From Thysanoteuthis rhombus (lineage: Eukaryota > Mollusca > Cephalopoda > Oegopsida > Thysanoteuthidae): 64,000 bases of DNA. Below the pieces are notes generated by a model. It had not been told where the DNA came from and made no database searches. It worked only from the letters and a program-made list of their open reading frames with translations. A program made the translations under genes and the position numbers. This document shows positions 22,403 to 33,691 of this stretch, in pieces; position 1 is the stretch's first letter; the number at the start of each line of letters is the position of its first letter. The DNA lies in contig OY735237.1 of assembly GCA_963457665.1 (NCBI GenBank), positions 5,023,832-5,087,831 on the forward strand, given 5' to 3'.

Positions 22403-23109
22403 AGTATTTCATTCAAGGCAGGCTGTAAAGAGTTTGGGTGAGCTGGTATCACCTTGTCTTACTCCTTTTTGGAGCTGAAACGGTTCAGAGTCCTTATGTA
22501 GCCTAATGAAGGAGTTGCTATGGTTGTATGTGTTGCAGTACTTTTACGTATACAGGGTCTACACCTTGCAGGGTGATGGCCTTCATGACTTTCTACAGAG
22601 TCGAATGCCTTCTTGAAGTCTATAAATGCTACAGCGAGTGGCATTTTGTATTCTGCTGCCTTCTCTTTTAGCTGATTTATTTAATGGAGATGGTCCATGG
22701 TCGAGTAATTTCTTCTAAATCCAGCCTAAACATGGACTGGGAAAATAGGGGAATCAAAATAGACAGTGAATGCTTGAGCAACCTTAGATTTGCAGACGAC
22801 ATTGTCCTTTTCGCAGAGAACCTACACAACCTCCAACTAATGCTAGATGATTTAAACAAAGAAAGCAAAAAAGTTGGCCTACACATGAACTTCAGTAAAA
22901 TGAAAATCATGTGCAATAATCATGTTGAGAATAAGAACGTAACTGTCAAGATAGAAAATGCAAAACTCAGCTAGGTAGACCACTACATCTACCTAGGACA
23001 ACGAATCTCCATGAGACCCTCAAAAGATAGGGAATTGTTGCGAATTCTGGGGAAGGTCTATATCCAATGATGGACGTTAATAGACTGATGATGATGAGTA
23101 TTTCATTCA
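22403..23109 (+). mobile_element. Twin-primed RTE-like LINE insertion with 13-bp TSD
   Basis: AGTATTTCATTCA flanks the element at 22403-22415 and 23097-23109. Inside, 22416-22725 reads on the minus strand (VAFIDFKKAFDSVE, then VRQGDTSSPKLFTA), while 22726-23096 reads on the plus strand (LRFADDIVLFAENLHN, VGLHMNFSKMKIM) and ends in TGATGATGATGA. The element coordinate at the outer left end (..CAGCCTGCC) and at the start of the plus block (CAGCCT..) is the same. This is the structure expected from twin priming: an inverted 5' part joined to a forward 3' part. Stops and a missing RT middle make it inactive. It lies in intron 2 of the MINPP1-like gene. Confidence 0.9.
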
Positions 23110-23997
23110 TCTCAATTTTAGTCATTTTTTATCCTGAGTACTCATTTGGTCATTAGAAAACAGCACAGATTGAAAACTAAGGATGGCAGTTGGATAAATG
23201 AAAACAAAATCATTCACCAATGAATTGAATTAAGGGTCTTGACATTCCCAGAATGTTAATAAAAAAACCCTAAAGAAAGGGTAAAGTGAATGAATTCAAC
23301 CTGTAAGATTCAACTCAATCAGCTAACTTGAGTCAACTCTCTTGTGGGCGTGTAAGTTTCTCAGTTTTCTTGATCACTGATCGAGTTTGAAAAATAAGAT
23401 TTTTTCATCAAATTTTATATTTTGAAAAAATTTGTAATATTCTACTGAATTGTTATCAGGGGCAAACTGAGCAGAAATAAACCCCCAATAGATTTCTTGT
23501 GGTATCGATTCCAAAGACAATTATGTTAATGTTTCCCCCTCTCTAATTTTTATTCTTTGCAAAGTTTGTTCACCTGACCTCTATTTGAAGGTGAAATAAT
23601 GGAAGTCAAGTCATCATAGTTCAATACACTTTATATGATGTTTTCATTTTAGGTTTGAGCCAATATTTGCATAGGTATTTTGGTTGAGACAAATTATTTG
23701 GGGGCGAGTAGACTTTTCCTCCAACTTGACCAGCAGTCAAGTTACTTTTGAAAAAAAAATCTTACAGTTTGAACGAAATGATTTTATAAAAGCGCAAAGG
23801 CAAACGAACCTGTCTGATTGAATCGATGTCTAATTGTAACACCTCAGATTAGAAATTCAGACAACAAATGTCTTGAAAATAGAGTTGAAAAAAAAATGTA
23901 ACGTTCACATAAGAAAATATGTTTTTTTATTATAATGATTGCAGGGTGTGCAAAAATGACTAAATTATGAAAGATACGAAAAAGTCAATTTACCAAC

Positions 23998-24119
23998 CTT
24001 AATGTCTGAGAGGTATTCAAATCGTAGGTTGTCTTCATGATTCAACAATCGACACCAATCGGAGCTATTCAGAAGGCACTGCTCAAAGGCACACAGCACA
24101 TACATGACACGAACGTCAC
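23998..24119 (-). CDS. MINPP1: MINPP1-like phosphatase, coding exon 2 (residues 256-296)
   Basis: A 122-nt exon with acceptor TTTTTTCTCACAG at 24120-24132 and donor GTTGGT at 23992-23997. With the final G of exon 1 it completes Gly256, then reads DVRVMYVLCAFEQCLLN and SSDWCRLLNHEDNLRFEY. The SDWC..L...ED...EYL.D.K pattern is a hallmark of MINPP1 between the two catalytic halves (human has a PWCDVF..DDA..LEYLNDLK stretch). NSS is a possible N-glycosylation site, which fits an ER-lumenal enzyme. The exon ends in phase 0. Confidence 0.92.
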
Positions 24120-24360
24120 CTGTGAGAAAAAACTATGATTAAAAAAATCAAGGGACGGATTTGTTTCATGATCAGAAAATAGAAACAAGTTTGAATTCTA
24201 TGCCATTTTCATTTCCTAACGCAGTCAAGAAATTCTGGGATTCTTTTTGTCTCATTAACAATCATCTGGTTTAGATAACAAGAGATAGGAAGAGAGTATC
24301 CAGAGTGTTTCAGTCAAGGATGTAATTTTTTATATCTATATATATTAGCAGAAGATAAAT

Positions 24361-24532
24361 CATCATCGTCATCAGTCTTTTAACATCTGTCGTTGGACAT
24401 AGACCTTCCCGAGGATTCGCCACAATTCTCTATCATGGGCATGGCTGAGCCAGTATTTCCTGAATTTGTCTAGTTCATCTCTCCATCTTGTGCTGTTCTG
24501 GCCTCGGTTTCTCATGTGATCTCTGGGGAATT
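24361..24532 (-). repeat. RTE-like 3'-end fragment in intron 1
   Basis: The minus strand ends CCAACGACAGATGTTAAAAGACTGATGACGATGATG (split: GTTAAAAGACTGATGACG then ATGATG). Upstream it carries the GATGGAGAGATGAACTAGAC coding end. Same 3' end as copies at 10731, 46219 and 51816; severely 5'-truncated. Confidence 0.85.
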
Positions 24533-25990
24533 AATGAAAAGGATAAATATAAAAGCCCTATTCTGTCAGTAATGCTTGCATTAATTCCTCATCAGTGATA
24601 ATCTCTTTCTTCAGGGTTTTCAATGCATTTCTATAGTAAGGTCATTAGCAATGTATTTACATTTTACACATCCTGTTGTTGGACCCCAGTTTCAAAACCA
24701 GTGTGTCAAGTAAGAGATCTAAACACTGAGATATTAGGTAGATGATGGACTTTAAAGGATAGCCTGATGATTGGTGTTACATTACAAAGAGATTGACACA
24801 GGAAATCCAAATTGATTTGCAGGTGAGAAATTGTGAAAAAAACCTGGATGTGAAAGAAGATGAATTTCAAAATGCAGAGAGAGTGGTACAAAGACTTTCC
24901 TTCTGGTCAACAGATGAGAAAATTGAGTTAATGCACTCAATTTTTAAAAAATTAGTCTTCAAAAAAGAGATAAATTGCTAATCTATAAATCTTCAACTTT
25001 GAAATCTTACCTGAATTCTGATATTTAACAACGGCACTGTAATGACCATTTCTGCCACCATTTCTTTTATATTCAAAATTTAAAATCTTATCTCAATCCT
25101 CTCACAGCTTGTGTAGTTTTTTATTTGTTATAAACTAGCTCTACACCATGATATCATAAGTAGGATTTGTTCGATAAATACATTAAAATGTTATTTATTC
25201 CAATGATTACATAACCAGTGACACATCAGATTCTGGCATTTAAAAAAAAATGAAACCATAGTTGTATTTTGGCACCAACTGCATTTGAACTAGTACATGT
25301 GGGTGGGTTTTTAGCTTTTCTCATCCCTGCCCCCTGATTTTATGACACTTCCAACTCACTCCTGTTAAGCTTTACTCATTTTCTGCTCTGAGAAATCAAA
25401 TATTTCTGGTGGTAAGGTGAAATACCTTTCAGAAAATGTGAATAATGACTCGCTCGGTCACAGAGATTTTTGTTCTATTATGAATAGCCACTAAGATTGC
25501 ATTGAATTTCATATTGAATGTATGTATGAATATATCATTCAAAATAGTGCGATATCAAGTTGATATAAAAGATACCTCAGCTTTTTTTTTTTTTTGCACA
25601 ATGTTAGAAAGATCTTAGAAATATCTGTGAAGTGTTCTCAGCCAAATATCTGAATATTTTTTTTTTCAAAGATATAAGATTTTTTGTGACCCTTGACACA
25701 TCAGGAGGAGACAGAGAATTACCCTGGTTGAAAACCACTTCCCTAGGGTGACCAGAGGCATTCTTTCACACAAATATACACAATCTTGATGTAAAAGTTA
25801 GCAGCAACCATCTTTTGCTCATTGTTTGGGAAATCTTAGAATTGTCTTTTTAATCTATTCAGCTCTTCAATTAGTCAAATGTAATGAATTATTGACAAGC
25901 CTGAGGAAAACTTGTAAATGTACAGAGAAATATCAGTCAGAGATAATACTCATTTATTATCTTTTTCTCTTTCTTTCTTTTGGGACTTAC

Positions 25991-26756
25991 CTGAGTTAAA
26001 GAAGTTGTTTTCAACCCTGAATTCCTGGTTGATCTTTTGGACCACTTCATCAATGAACTCCCCTTCGAGAAACTTGTAATATTCGGCCATTGCTGTCTTG
26101 TTGTGTTTCACATCTTTTTGGTACTTGGCGCAGTGATCATAAAACCGCAACAAAGTATTGTTGTTTGATGTTGTCACCTTTTCATTAAAGTCATCTATGT
26201 CAAGTTTGTGTGTTCGTAGGTATTCTTTAACCCCATCTCCAAAGGCCTTCATGCTATCCACGCAACGCTGTTTTGTAGATGAGACAAATCTCAGTGGCTG
26301 CAATTGTTGGTTCTCTAAAAAGACATCTTGAAAGGCAGCCATGAAGTGATGAGCAAGCTTAATGTGTTCGGATCTTCCAAGCTTAATCAACTGTCCCTCG
26401 CCAGATTCAACGAATGGACTCTTCCAGGATTTCAAATGTTCTGTCACTGAGCTGAAAGATTTGATCTTGCTCAGCTTCTGCTGTAAATAAGCCATGTGCC
26501 TCGTGTCTCGGAGCCCGGGATTTCTCGCACCATGACGGAGGATGGTGTACACGTGCATGGCACTGCAGTTCTGGTCTCTGTACTGCACTCTGCCGTGCAG
26601 TTTGGGGGGATGGGAAAAAAAATCATTTTTCTCAGGCAGCCAATCATACGCTGTTTTGGTGGAATATATTGGCTTTTGATTCTGGAAGGCTTCTTTCTTG
26701 CTTTTTGCGATCGCACAAGACGTGTGAAGTAAGAAAAGAAATTGCAGAAACGCCAT
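25991..26756 (-). CDS. MINPP1: MINPP1-like phosphatase, coding exon 1 (residues 1-255)
   Basis: Multiple inositol polyphosphate phosphatases hydrolyse InsP6, other inositol phosphates and bisphosphoglycerate in the ER lumen or outside the cell. The chosen ATG starts a signal peptide (MAFLQFLFLLHTSCAIA). The phosphohistidine motif RHGARNP is at residues 74-80. FVSSTKQRCVDSMKAF (158-173) matches the SS..RC.DS..AF helix of the family, and LLRFYDHCAKY (202-212) matches LMRFFDHCEKF. NCS (63), NNT (200) and NKT (219) are possible glycosylation sites. The GTAAGT donor at 25985-25990 leaves G, completed by exon 2. The four exons total 459 residues against about 487 for human MINPP1. The paralogous acid phosphatases lack the central WC..ED region, so MINPP1 is preferred. 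Confidence 0.93.
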
Positions 26757-26782
26757 CTGTAGAAAAAAAAAAAGAGAAATAT
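26757..26782 (-). promoter_or_regulatory. MINPP1: Splice acceptor abutting the MINPP1-like start codon
   Basis: On the minus strand TTTCTCTTTTTTTTTTTC is followed by TACAG and then immediately ATGG. This is a strong polypyrimidine tract and AG, so the start codon is the first three bases of an exon. A 5' UTR exon must lie at higher coordinates; I could not identify it. Confidence 0.75.
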
Positions 26783-26904
26783 ATTGTACAAAAAACTCAG
26801 CTTACAATAAATAAGATTTTGATAACAGTATTAAGAAGACATTTCAGCTCGAGGAAGTGAGAAGATTAGACGTCTTCCGAATTGAGAGAAATTAAGTAAA
26901 ACAA

Positions 26905-27330
26905 GGTTGGTTGCCGCAGGGTCAAACTCCGCTCCTACTTCTATTCTCAATAAAGATGATTACTTCAGTTTTTGCTATGGTATTGGTGTACAAAAAGATA
27001 ATATATACAAAAAAATATTTTTTTAGATAAATATATTTATTTATTTGAATGATATGAGCAGTTGTGTATGAGTGAGATGAATTTTCATTGATATGTAAGA
27101 CTTGTCAGTTTAGCTCAGTTGATAAGACACCTGCCTACCAATCAGTTAGTTGTGATTTCAAATTACAGTAGAGAAATATCAATTTTATAGGTGTATTTAT
27201 TTATTAGAATTTGTGTATATACAACATGAATTATGGTAAATATATAAGACCTGTGAATTTATTTTAATCAGTATGAGACGTGACTACCAATCAGTTGATC
27301 ATGATTTCAAATCACAGTAGGGGAATGTCA
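26905..27330 (+). repeat. S2 composite SINE, two tRNA-like heads
   Basis: GGGTCAAACTCCGCTCCTAC at the left, an AT-rich middle, then TTTAGCTCAGTTGATAAGAC with CTGCCTACCAATCAGTTAG at 27112-27155 and a diverged second head at 27240-27325 (GTATGAGACGTGACTACCAATCAGTTGATC split). Same family as 5230-5640, opposite orientation. Confidence 0.7.
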
Positions 27331-27589
27331 ATTTTTACTCCATTAAATTTTGTGAGGATTGTTGAATGGCTGTAGCCATCAAAGATGTCAAAGGGTTCTA
27401 TCCTTTTTTTTTTTATGTGTGTGTATTTGTTTATATCAGTTTGTTTGGTTGCTTTTTTGTTTGTTCCAGCACTTCTGGCCATACTGTTTTGTCTACAGAT
27501 ATGAAAATTGGCATCAGTACTCCACTAGACACCTTCTAAAAGCTTTTTTTTTTGCCTCATTCTGGTGGGTTTATTAATAACATTTAGAT

Positions 27590-27700
27590 TTTTCAGATTT
27601 ATCATTTGATGGATTTTTTTACATGACTTCAAATTTTTATGCTATGGTTGTTCAATCATTGACTGTGATGGTGAGTTCTTGTTCTGGTAGAAAAACAAAG
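27590..27700 (-). repeat. Repeat A fragment
   Basis: ATGACTTCAAATTTTTATGCTATG and CATTGACTGTGATGGTGAGTTC (each in two parts here) match 56965-57025 and the reverse complement of 29305-29340. Confidence 0.6.
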
Positions 27701-27709
27701 TCAATTCCA

Positions 27710-28270
27710 GGTTTGGACTGGAGTTTGACTAAAAAGACTGTTGAAAGCAGGTATAACCAGGGAGGCTCTTTGTTGATCAAGTAACATTCGAACTCAAAGA
27801 ACTATGAACTGAAAGAAATTAAACAAAAAAACAAAAGAAGCAACTGTTTTGAATAGATGTAACTTACTCATGATCAATCAGCTAGTGAAGCTTTGACAGG
27901 CCTAGCAAGCTGGAAGTTAATCGAGAAACTTGTTTGAGTGGAATGAATGAAAAAGGAATGGCAAGAAGACAACATCGTTGGAGTTGGATTGGGGGCGTAG
28001 CACTGAAACACTTGAATCCTGAGGACTATCCATCACAGTGAAAACCCATCAAGCCATTTACCGCTGTCTCCTCCACCCTCAATGACACCTTGGAGTATGA
28101 GTGGGTGGTAAAATGAATTAAGAATAACAATGAACTATTCCAAATTCCGTTCAGACAATTGAATTCTTCATTCATATTCTTTATGTTGTCACCACAATGT
28201 TTCGTTCAAACCATTCTTCAGCCTCTATCAGGGGTATGATCCATAAGAAAACAGGAATAGAAAAACTACT
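27710..28270. other. No recognised feature
   Basis: AT-rich; no supported gene. At 28300-28370 GGCTGAAACATTGTGATAAA and AAGATGAGGA match a module at 10390-10430 and 47040-47085. Confidence 0.4.
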
Positions 28271-28884
28271 TTTTCAGAAAACAATAGCTTCTGAAATTTC
28301 AACATAAAGATGTCTGGAAGCTGCAGAGGCTGAAACATTGTGATAAAGGTAAGAAAGATGAGGAACATAACACCTTGTCTCAAAAATGTACACAAAACCT
28401 ACCAGATGATTTGTCAGAAAAATTTCTCTTACAGCCCAGAAACTTTTATACAGCTGAAGTTGTTCATCTTCAGTGGTTCTGTCATTTTTTTTCTGGATTT
28501 CAGAAAATTCTGATGAATAAGATGTTTCTAATTTTCTGGAATTGAATGTCAAGGTAGCTGCTTCTCTACTGTACATTTAGATTAACTCTTAAATTCTTGA
28601 ACCACTAGATTTTGCTTTTAAATGAGAGTGATAACCTTTTTGGATAGAGTGAAGAATAATGGAACTCTTTTGTGAATAGAATTAGAAAATCTTTCAAAAA
28701 AATCACCTATAAGTCAAAGGGAGGTAACGTTTCTGATCATCCGAATTTGGGAAGATCATTTCTCACCTGAAGAATGACTACCTGACTACCTTGGTTTTGC
28801 TCAGTGTACTCTGGATCAGAGGGATCCGGGTTTCCTCTGTAACCAAGTCCAAGTGTTATTATGCTCCAAAGAGAATTTTTTGAG

Positions 28885-29190
28885 GAAGTTCCTGCACCAC
28901 ATGTTCTCATGTGGGATTTCCCACATTAAACAAATTGAACTCATTAATCTTGTGTCACACCCTCTTCTTGCAGGGGCTCTGGTAAATAGGAACTTTAATC
29001 AGTAGTTATTCCCCTCGATTCAAAATTCAAATTTTCTTATATGAATTTAATAGTTAAAAACCAGTTGCATATTGTTGGGTCAATAAAAATACAGGAAAGT
29101 GAATTCTTTTTATTTAGTATGTGTGTGTGTGTGTGTTTATTTCTCTCTGTTGAGGCTGATAAGTTGTAAAAAAAGCTTTTGTCATCTCCA
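28885..29190 (+). repeat. Direct repeat H, copy 1
   Basis: Collinear with 30945-31220: CCTGCACCACA, a short palindrome (ATGTGGGATTTCCCACAT), CTCATGTCACA-like, CAGTAGTTATT, GGTCAATAAAAATACAG and TCTGTTGAGGCTGATAAG. Includes a short (GT)n at 29121-29138. The two copies lie about 2 kb apart in the same orientation. Confidence 0.85.
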
Positions 29191-29259
29191 AGTCAAAGTC
29201 TGTGAAGCAGAAGAAATTTAGGGTGTTTGGCCAAAGGCCAAGAAGTTTTTAGTTTGAGG

Positions 29260-29995
29260 ATCAGTGAGAGGAAAGAGAAGGAGGGTGAGCAAAAAAAAGA
29301 GTGAAAGATTTCTCGCCATCACAGTCAATAAACGAACAACTTTATCGTCCAAATTAGAAGTCACATTATAAAGATTCTGTCGAAGAATAAATTCTATTAA
29401 TGATATTGGCCTTTTCCACTGGAAAACATCTAAAATAGAGTGAAAAAAAAACAATCTCTAGATTCTTGAGAATCTATTTTTTAATAAACCCATCAAAATA
29501 AGCCTCCCCCCCATTTTAGAAGGATTTAGTTTAGTACTGATGCCAATTTTCAAGTCTGTAAACAAAACTGAAAGTGCTGGAATAAACAAACACATAAAAA
29601 AGAGGATAGAACCTTTTACCACCTTTGGTGGCTACGGTTGTTCAGTAGTGAGATATCATGGGAAATCGAGGGAAGGAGAGAGCATAAAAAAGAGAGAGAG
29701 TGGGAAAGTGAATGGAAGAGAGTTGATGAAGAAATTGAAGGATGAGAGAGAGAGAGGAAACAGTGTATATGAAAGAGTGAGTAAAGCAGTGAAAGGAGAT
29801 GAAAAAGAGGAAGAAAATGAGAGACTGGTTGGGGTTTGGGAAGATTAATCAAGGGAAAGAGAGTAAATCATTGAGAGGAGAAGAGAGGAAATGAGAATCA
29901 TAGAGGGGAGGTAAAAGGGTTACTCATTGGGAGGATGAGGGAGATGGAATGAGCAAATGAGTGGAAGTGCAACAACGTTATTAGGATTGTGTAAG
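29260..29995 (+). repeat. Dispersed repeat A
   Basis: Second long copy of the repeat at 3990-4765, with the same purine-rich body. The reading frame at about 29620-29848 (Arg/Glu/Lys-rich) also exists in the other copy with interruptions; low complexity and lack of similarity to any known protein argue against a gene. Confidence 0.8.
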
Positions 29996-30190
29996 AGGGG
30001 CTTGGAATGAGAGTGAGTGCAGGGTTTGACAGGTGATTGTCTCATGTGAAATGGTTTCAGCAGACATTCCGAAGAATGGTTCAGGTGACTTAGTGCAAAG
30101 ATTGATTTAGACTTTGGAAAATGTCTGCTCCCTTTTTTTTGGCATTAAGCTGTCAACTTGCTCTCCTTACCACCCTCTCTCTATATCATA

Positions 30191-30353
<163 letters not shown>

Positions 30354-30608
30354 TTGGATGTACTTGGGATAAATAAAGATAATGCAACATAACTTTTGAT
30401 AAATACGTGTACCCATTCAAACTGACTATGAGAAAAAAACATTAAAAAAAAATAGAAAAATGAACAGACAAAAAATATCTATACTTTTTGATAACACATG
30501 TTTAAAAGGAAGAATGCCACCAATATGTATGTATACATACATACTTCTACTTATATCTAAACCTACCCTAAGACTTTTCCTATTCAGATAATTCAACATT
30601 TCTTATAA

Positions 30609-30815
30609 CTCAGCCAATGATTTTAATATTAGTACAGTGTTACCAACAAATCGCAATTGTTTCAAATACTTTCCATCTGTTTACTCCCATTCCTTCCCAG
30701 TTCATTTTCCAGAATATAATCCCGAGGTAGGCTGTAAAAAATTTGGACAAAATCGTATCCCCTTGTCTCTTTCCTTTGACAATCTTTATCTCACTTGTAT
30801 CTTTGTGTGGTCAAA
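30609..30815 (-). repeat. RTE-like reverse-transcriptase fragment
   Basis: The minus strand reads KGKRQGDTILSKFF then a TA..L..IFWKMNWEGMGVN segment, matching VRQGDTSSPKLFTA and the block before FADD in the copies at 271 and 22403. Isolated from any 3' tail. Confidence 0.75.
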
Positions 30816-30944
30816 TCATTACACCGTCAATTTGTTAGCCAATAATTGCTACAAGAGTGTGGATCACTATTTGGCAAATTCAAATTTTCATTTATGAATT
30901 TTAGAAATAGAAAACACTCACATAGGTGCTTGGTCAATAAAAAC

Positions 30945-31220
30945 ATTGCTCCTGCACCACACATTTGCGTGTGGGATGCCTCACATTGAACCAACCTCAT
31001 GTCACATCCTGTTCTCGTAAGTGTTCTGGTAGGAACTTAACTCAGTAGTTATTTCCCTCAATTCAAACTTCAAATTTCCTTAAATGAATTCAATGGTTAA
31101 AAAACAGTTGCCTATTGCTTGGTCAATTTGGTCAATGAAAATACAGCCTCTTCTCAGGAAAATAGTGTGTGTCTTTTTATTTCACTCTGTTGAGGCTCAT
31201 AAGCAGTAAAAAAAGCTCCT
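30945..31220 (+). repeat. Direct repeat H, copy 2
   Basis: See copy 1 at 28885. Here CTGCACCACACATTTGCGTG begins the match and GAGGCTCATAAGCAGTAAAAAAAGC ends it (both split motifs). Confidence 0.85.
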
Positions 31221-31255
31221 GGCGCTATTAGATGTCATTTTGTAGGTTTTGCTGA

Positions 31256-31480
31256 AAATGCCTAATAGGAAGGAGCTGTCCACTGCAACAAAGGAGGATA
31301 TTGTGTGCATGGCTGAATCTAGTCAATCACCTTTGGAAATTGCTTAATTTTTGGATCTGAATGATTGCACTGTCTGCATAGTTATTGTAAAACTTTTGCA
31401 CACTTGTGGCAATTATTGGCTGGAAAGATGCTGGCCGCCTTTGTATGATAACTTGGCCAATGTGATGTCAGTGCAACACT
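31256..31480 (+). pseudogene. Possible Tc1/mariner-type transposase N-terminus
   Basis: The frame MPNRKELSTATKEDIVCMAE followed by SSQSPLEIA, a stop, and FLDLNDCTVCIVIVK has the length and spacing of the first helix-turn-helix of a Tc1-like transposase. A stop interrupts it and the rest decays. Assignment is by pattern only. Confidence 0.4.
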
Positions 31481-31899
31481 GCATTTTTCATTGCACTACA
31501 AATCAGTGTTGGAAAATATCTTCATAGACCTGAATTATTACCAACGACTAGAAACTGACCCAAGAAAAAAAAACCATGTACATTAAACATGTAGAGGAAT
31601 ATAAATGTCTTTGTAAAAAAGGATGTAAATATCTCAAACAATTTTAGGTAAAAGATAGAAGTTTCACAAAAGAACCACAATTAAGACAGCATGTGAATAA
31701 TCAACTGAAACAGATGTTGATATACGCAAGTCAAGGATTTAAAATTATGACCAATGATAACTGTACCGAGCTTTCGAAAAGACATGATAGATTTTTTGTG
31801 CTTAGTACCTAAAATAACATAATAATACCCTTTTGGTTTCTTTTGATGAATCATTATATTCATATTTTAAGCCACAAACTAGGATTTTTAGAACTAAAA

Positions 31900-32345
31900 T
31901 TCTGAATGAACAAATATCCTAATGAGATCCTAAACAGATTCAACGAAGAGTCTATACAAGAATCTATAGAATTCATTCTGGAAAACAACACCTTGCAATT
32001 CAATAACAACTTTTTTTTTGACAAACTTTACAAACAGAGAAGGGAACTTAATCACTTTGACAGTTGCATATTTAGGAGAAGAATTAAATACCCAAATATC
32101 TGAACAGGATAGAATTTTCGGAAAACTTTAAAAGATCATGGAAACTCCAATCAGATGACTGTTTTCCAATGTGAACAAAACCAAAGGTAGACCAATTACA
32201 GTTACACCTCAAGTTTACAATGGATTTTAGCAAACACGAAACACCATTTTTATACTTATAAGTAAAACAGAAGAGGAATTCATACCAACCTGTATTACAA
32301 ACTGACTGATAGTAAAGCTTTACGTATCATCCTTTTCGTGTAAAG
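31900..32345 (+). pseudogene. Penelope-like element reverse-transcriptase fragment
   Basis: IQESIEFILENNTLQFNNN (31950-32010) matches the segment that precedes the GTAMGT..AP catalytic region in Penelope-like reverse transcriptases. Downstream, in shifted frames, LKFTMDFSKHETPFLYL and RNSYQPVLQTD match the ...INFLDI...YRKPTD region. The catalytic YADD block is missing between them, so this is a deleted relic. Confidence 0.7.
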
Positions 32346-32349
32346 ATAT

Positions 32350-32735
32350 GAACCCAGTATCTTATTTCATGAAATATCGGATATTACGAAATATCAAAGA
32401 ACATTTTTTTTTTTTTTTTTTTCCCTGAAATTTATTGGCTCCTTTTTATGGAAATTGAGTATTCATCTAATTCTTTCTCATGTATAATTTACATACATTT
32501 CAACATTCGTGTACATTTACATACATTTCAACATCCTTATACAGCTTCAAAATTGACAGAATTTAGATCGGTTTGAAAAATACAAAAATTGAAAAAGTAC
32601 TGGCGTAAGATTGAACCTTGAAAAGTTATGTACAAAAATCAGAAATCTTCGACCAAAATTCTTTGAATTTGGAATGTGTATAAGTATGTAAAAATACATT
32701 TTTTTCCAAGATGTATCAAATACTTTTTGCACTTT
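32350..32735. other. T-rich, no recognised feature
   Basis: Poly(T) at 32405-32422 and a short direct repeat (ACATACATTTCAACAT at 32491 and 32519). No gene. Confidence 0.5.
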
Positions 32736-32737
32736 CT

Positions 32738-32739
32738 CC

Positions 32740-32797
<58 letters not shown>
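32738..32797. repeat. (CT)n(TA)n microsatellite
   Basis: CT dinucleotides to 32760 then TA dinucleotides to 32797. Abuts the S1 SINE tail. Confidence 0.95.
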
Positions 32798-32800
<3 letters not shown>

Positions 32801-33020
32801 CTGACAGAATGATTATGAATTGCATTATATTATACAGAAACTCTGATTCGAAATCTCCTGTCACTACATGGTTAATATAACACTTAGTATAGACAACATT
32901 AATAGAATAAACACAGAAAATGGGGCTGCAGCAGAAATCGGAGCTGCGACCAATAGGGTAGCCTTTTCAACTGTTATTAGGGCCTTTGTATTACTGGCGG
33001 CTGTTTAGCTCAATTGTGAG
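32798..33020 (-). repeat. S1 tRNA-derived SINE
   Basis: The reverse complement, from 33020, gives a head fragment, GGTCGCAGCTCCGATTTCTG then CTGCAGCCCC, TTTATTCTATTAATGTTG, the tail TGCAATTCATAATCATTCTG, and then (TA)n. A tRNA-like box A in plus orientation (TTTAGCTCAATTGTGAGAGC) follows at 33005. Confidence 0.7.
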
Positions 33021-33049
33021 AGCATCGCTACGTATTATATAATGCAATT

Positions 33050-33621
33050 TATAATTATATATACATTGATACTCTAACCATGGATCAGTGATAAGCATTA
33101 CATTGACTGTAGTGAGTTTGATGCATACTGGGTACACCATACTTGCAGCCTTGTACCAGGCTAGGCTGAATATAGTAAATACATGCATACATATATAAAC
33201 TAACTTGAAAAATTTTTTACGTTCAAAATAAAAATAAAAACGATCGTTGTCAATGAACAATTGCAATGATTTAAACTTTAAATATCAATGTCAAATCTAT
33301 CCTTAATGACAACGTCTTTAATTTTGTAAATCATTGAATGCATACGAAATATATACCCTCATGCCATGACACATGTGCACACCTAATTCAGTGATCTACC
33401 CAGGCCGTTAAGTGCAACCTTGATAACAAAGAAGAGCAGAGATGTACGTTAGATAAACATAAAATCAATAGTCCATCTTGGTTCTGCTGCGGAAACGGGT
33501 ACGTAGATATATTGTCGGACATCAGCATCAGGTTGGCAATTTGTGCCCAACAAACCAAAGATACCACAGGAAGAATGAGAAAGATAGCAATTAATCAATA
33601 GATTCCAACTCACAATTATTT

Positions 33622-33630
<9 letters not shown>
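33050..33630. other. No recognised feature
   Basis: Carries one copy of the dispersed motif CTTGTACCAGGCTAGGCTGA (33147) related to 44120 and 48770; otherwise unassigned. Confidence 0.4.

Positions 33631-33688
<58 letters not shown>
33631..33688. repeat. (AT)n microsatellite
   Basis: About 29 AT dinucleotides. Confidence 0.95.

Positions 33689-33691
<3 letters not shown>

Noticed and set aside
29540-29852. 102-codon Arg/Glu/Lys-rich frame
   Set aside because: Lies in the purine-rich body of repeat A; the homologous copy at 4.4 kb does not keep the frame open.
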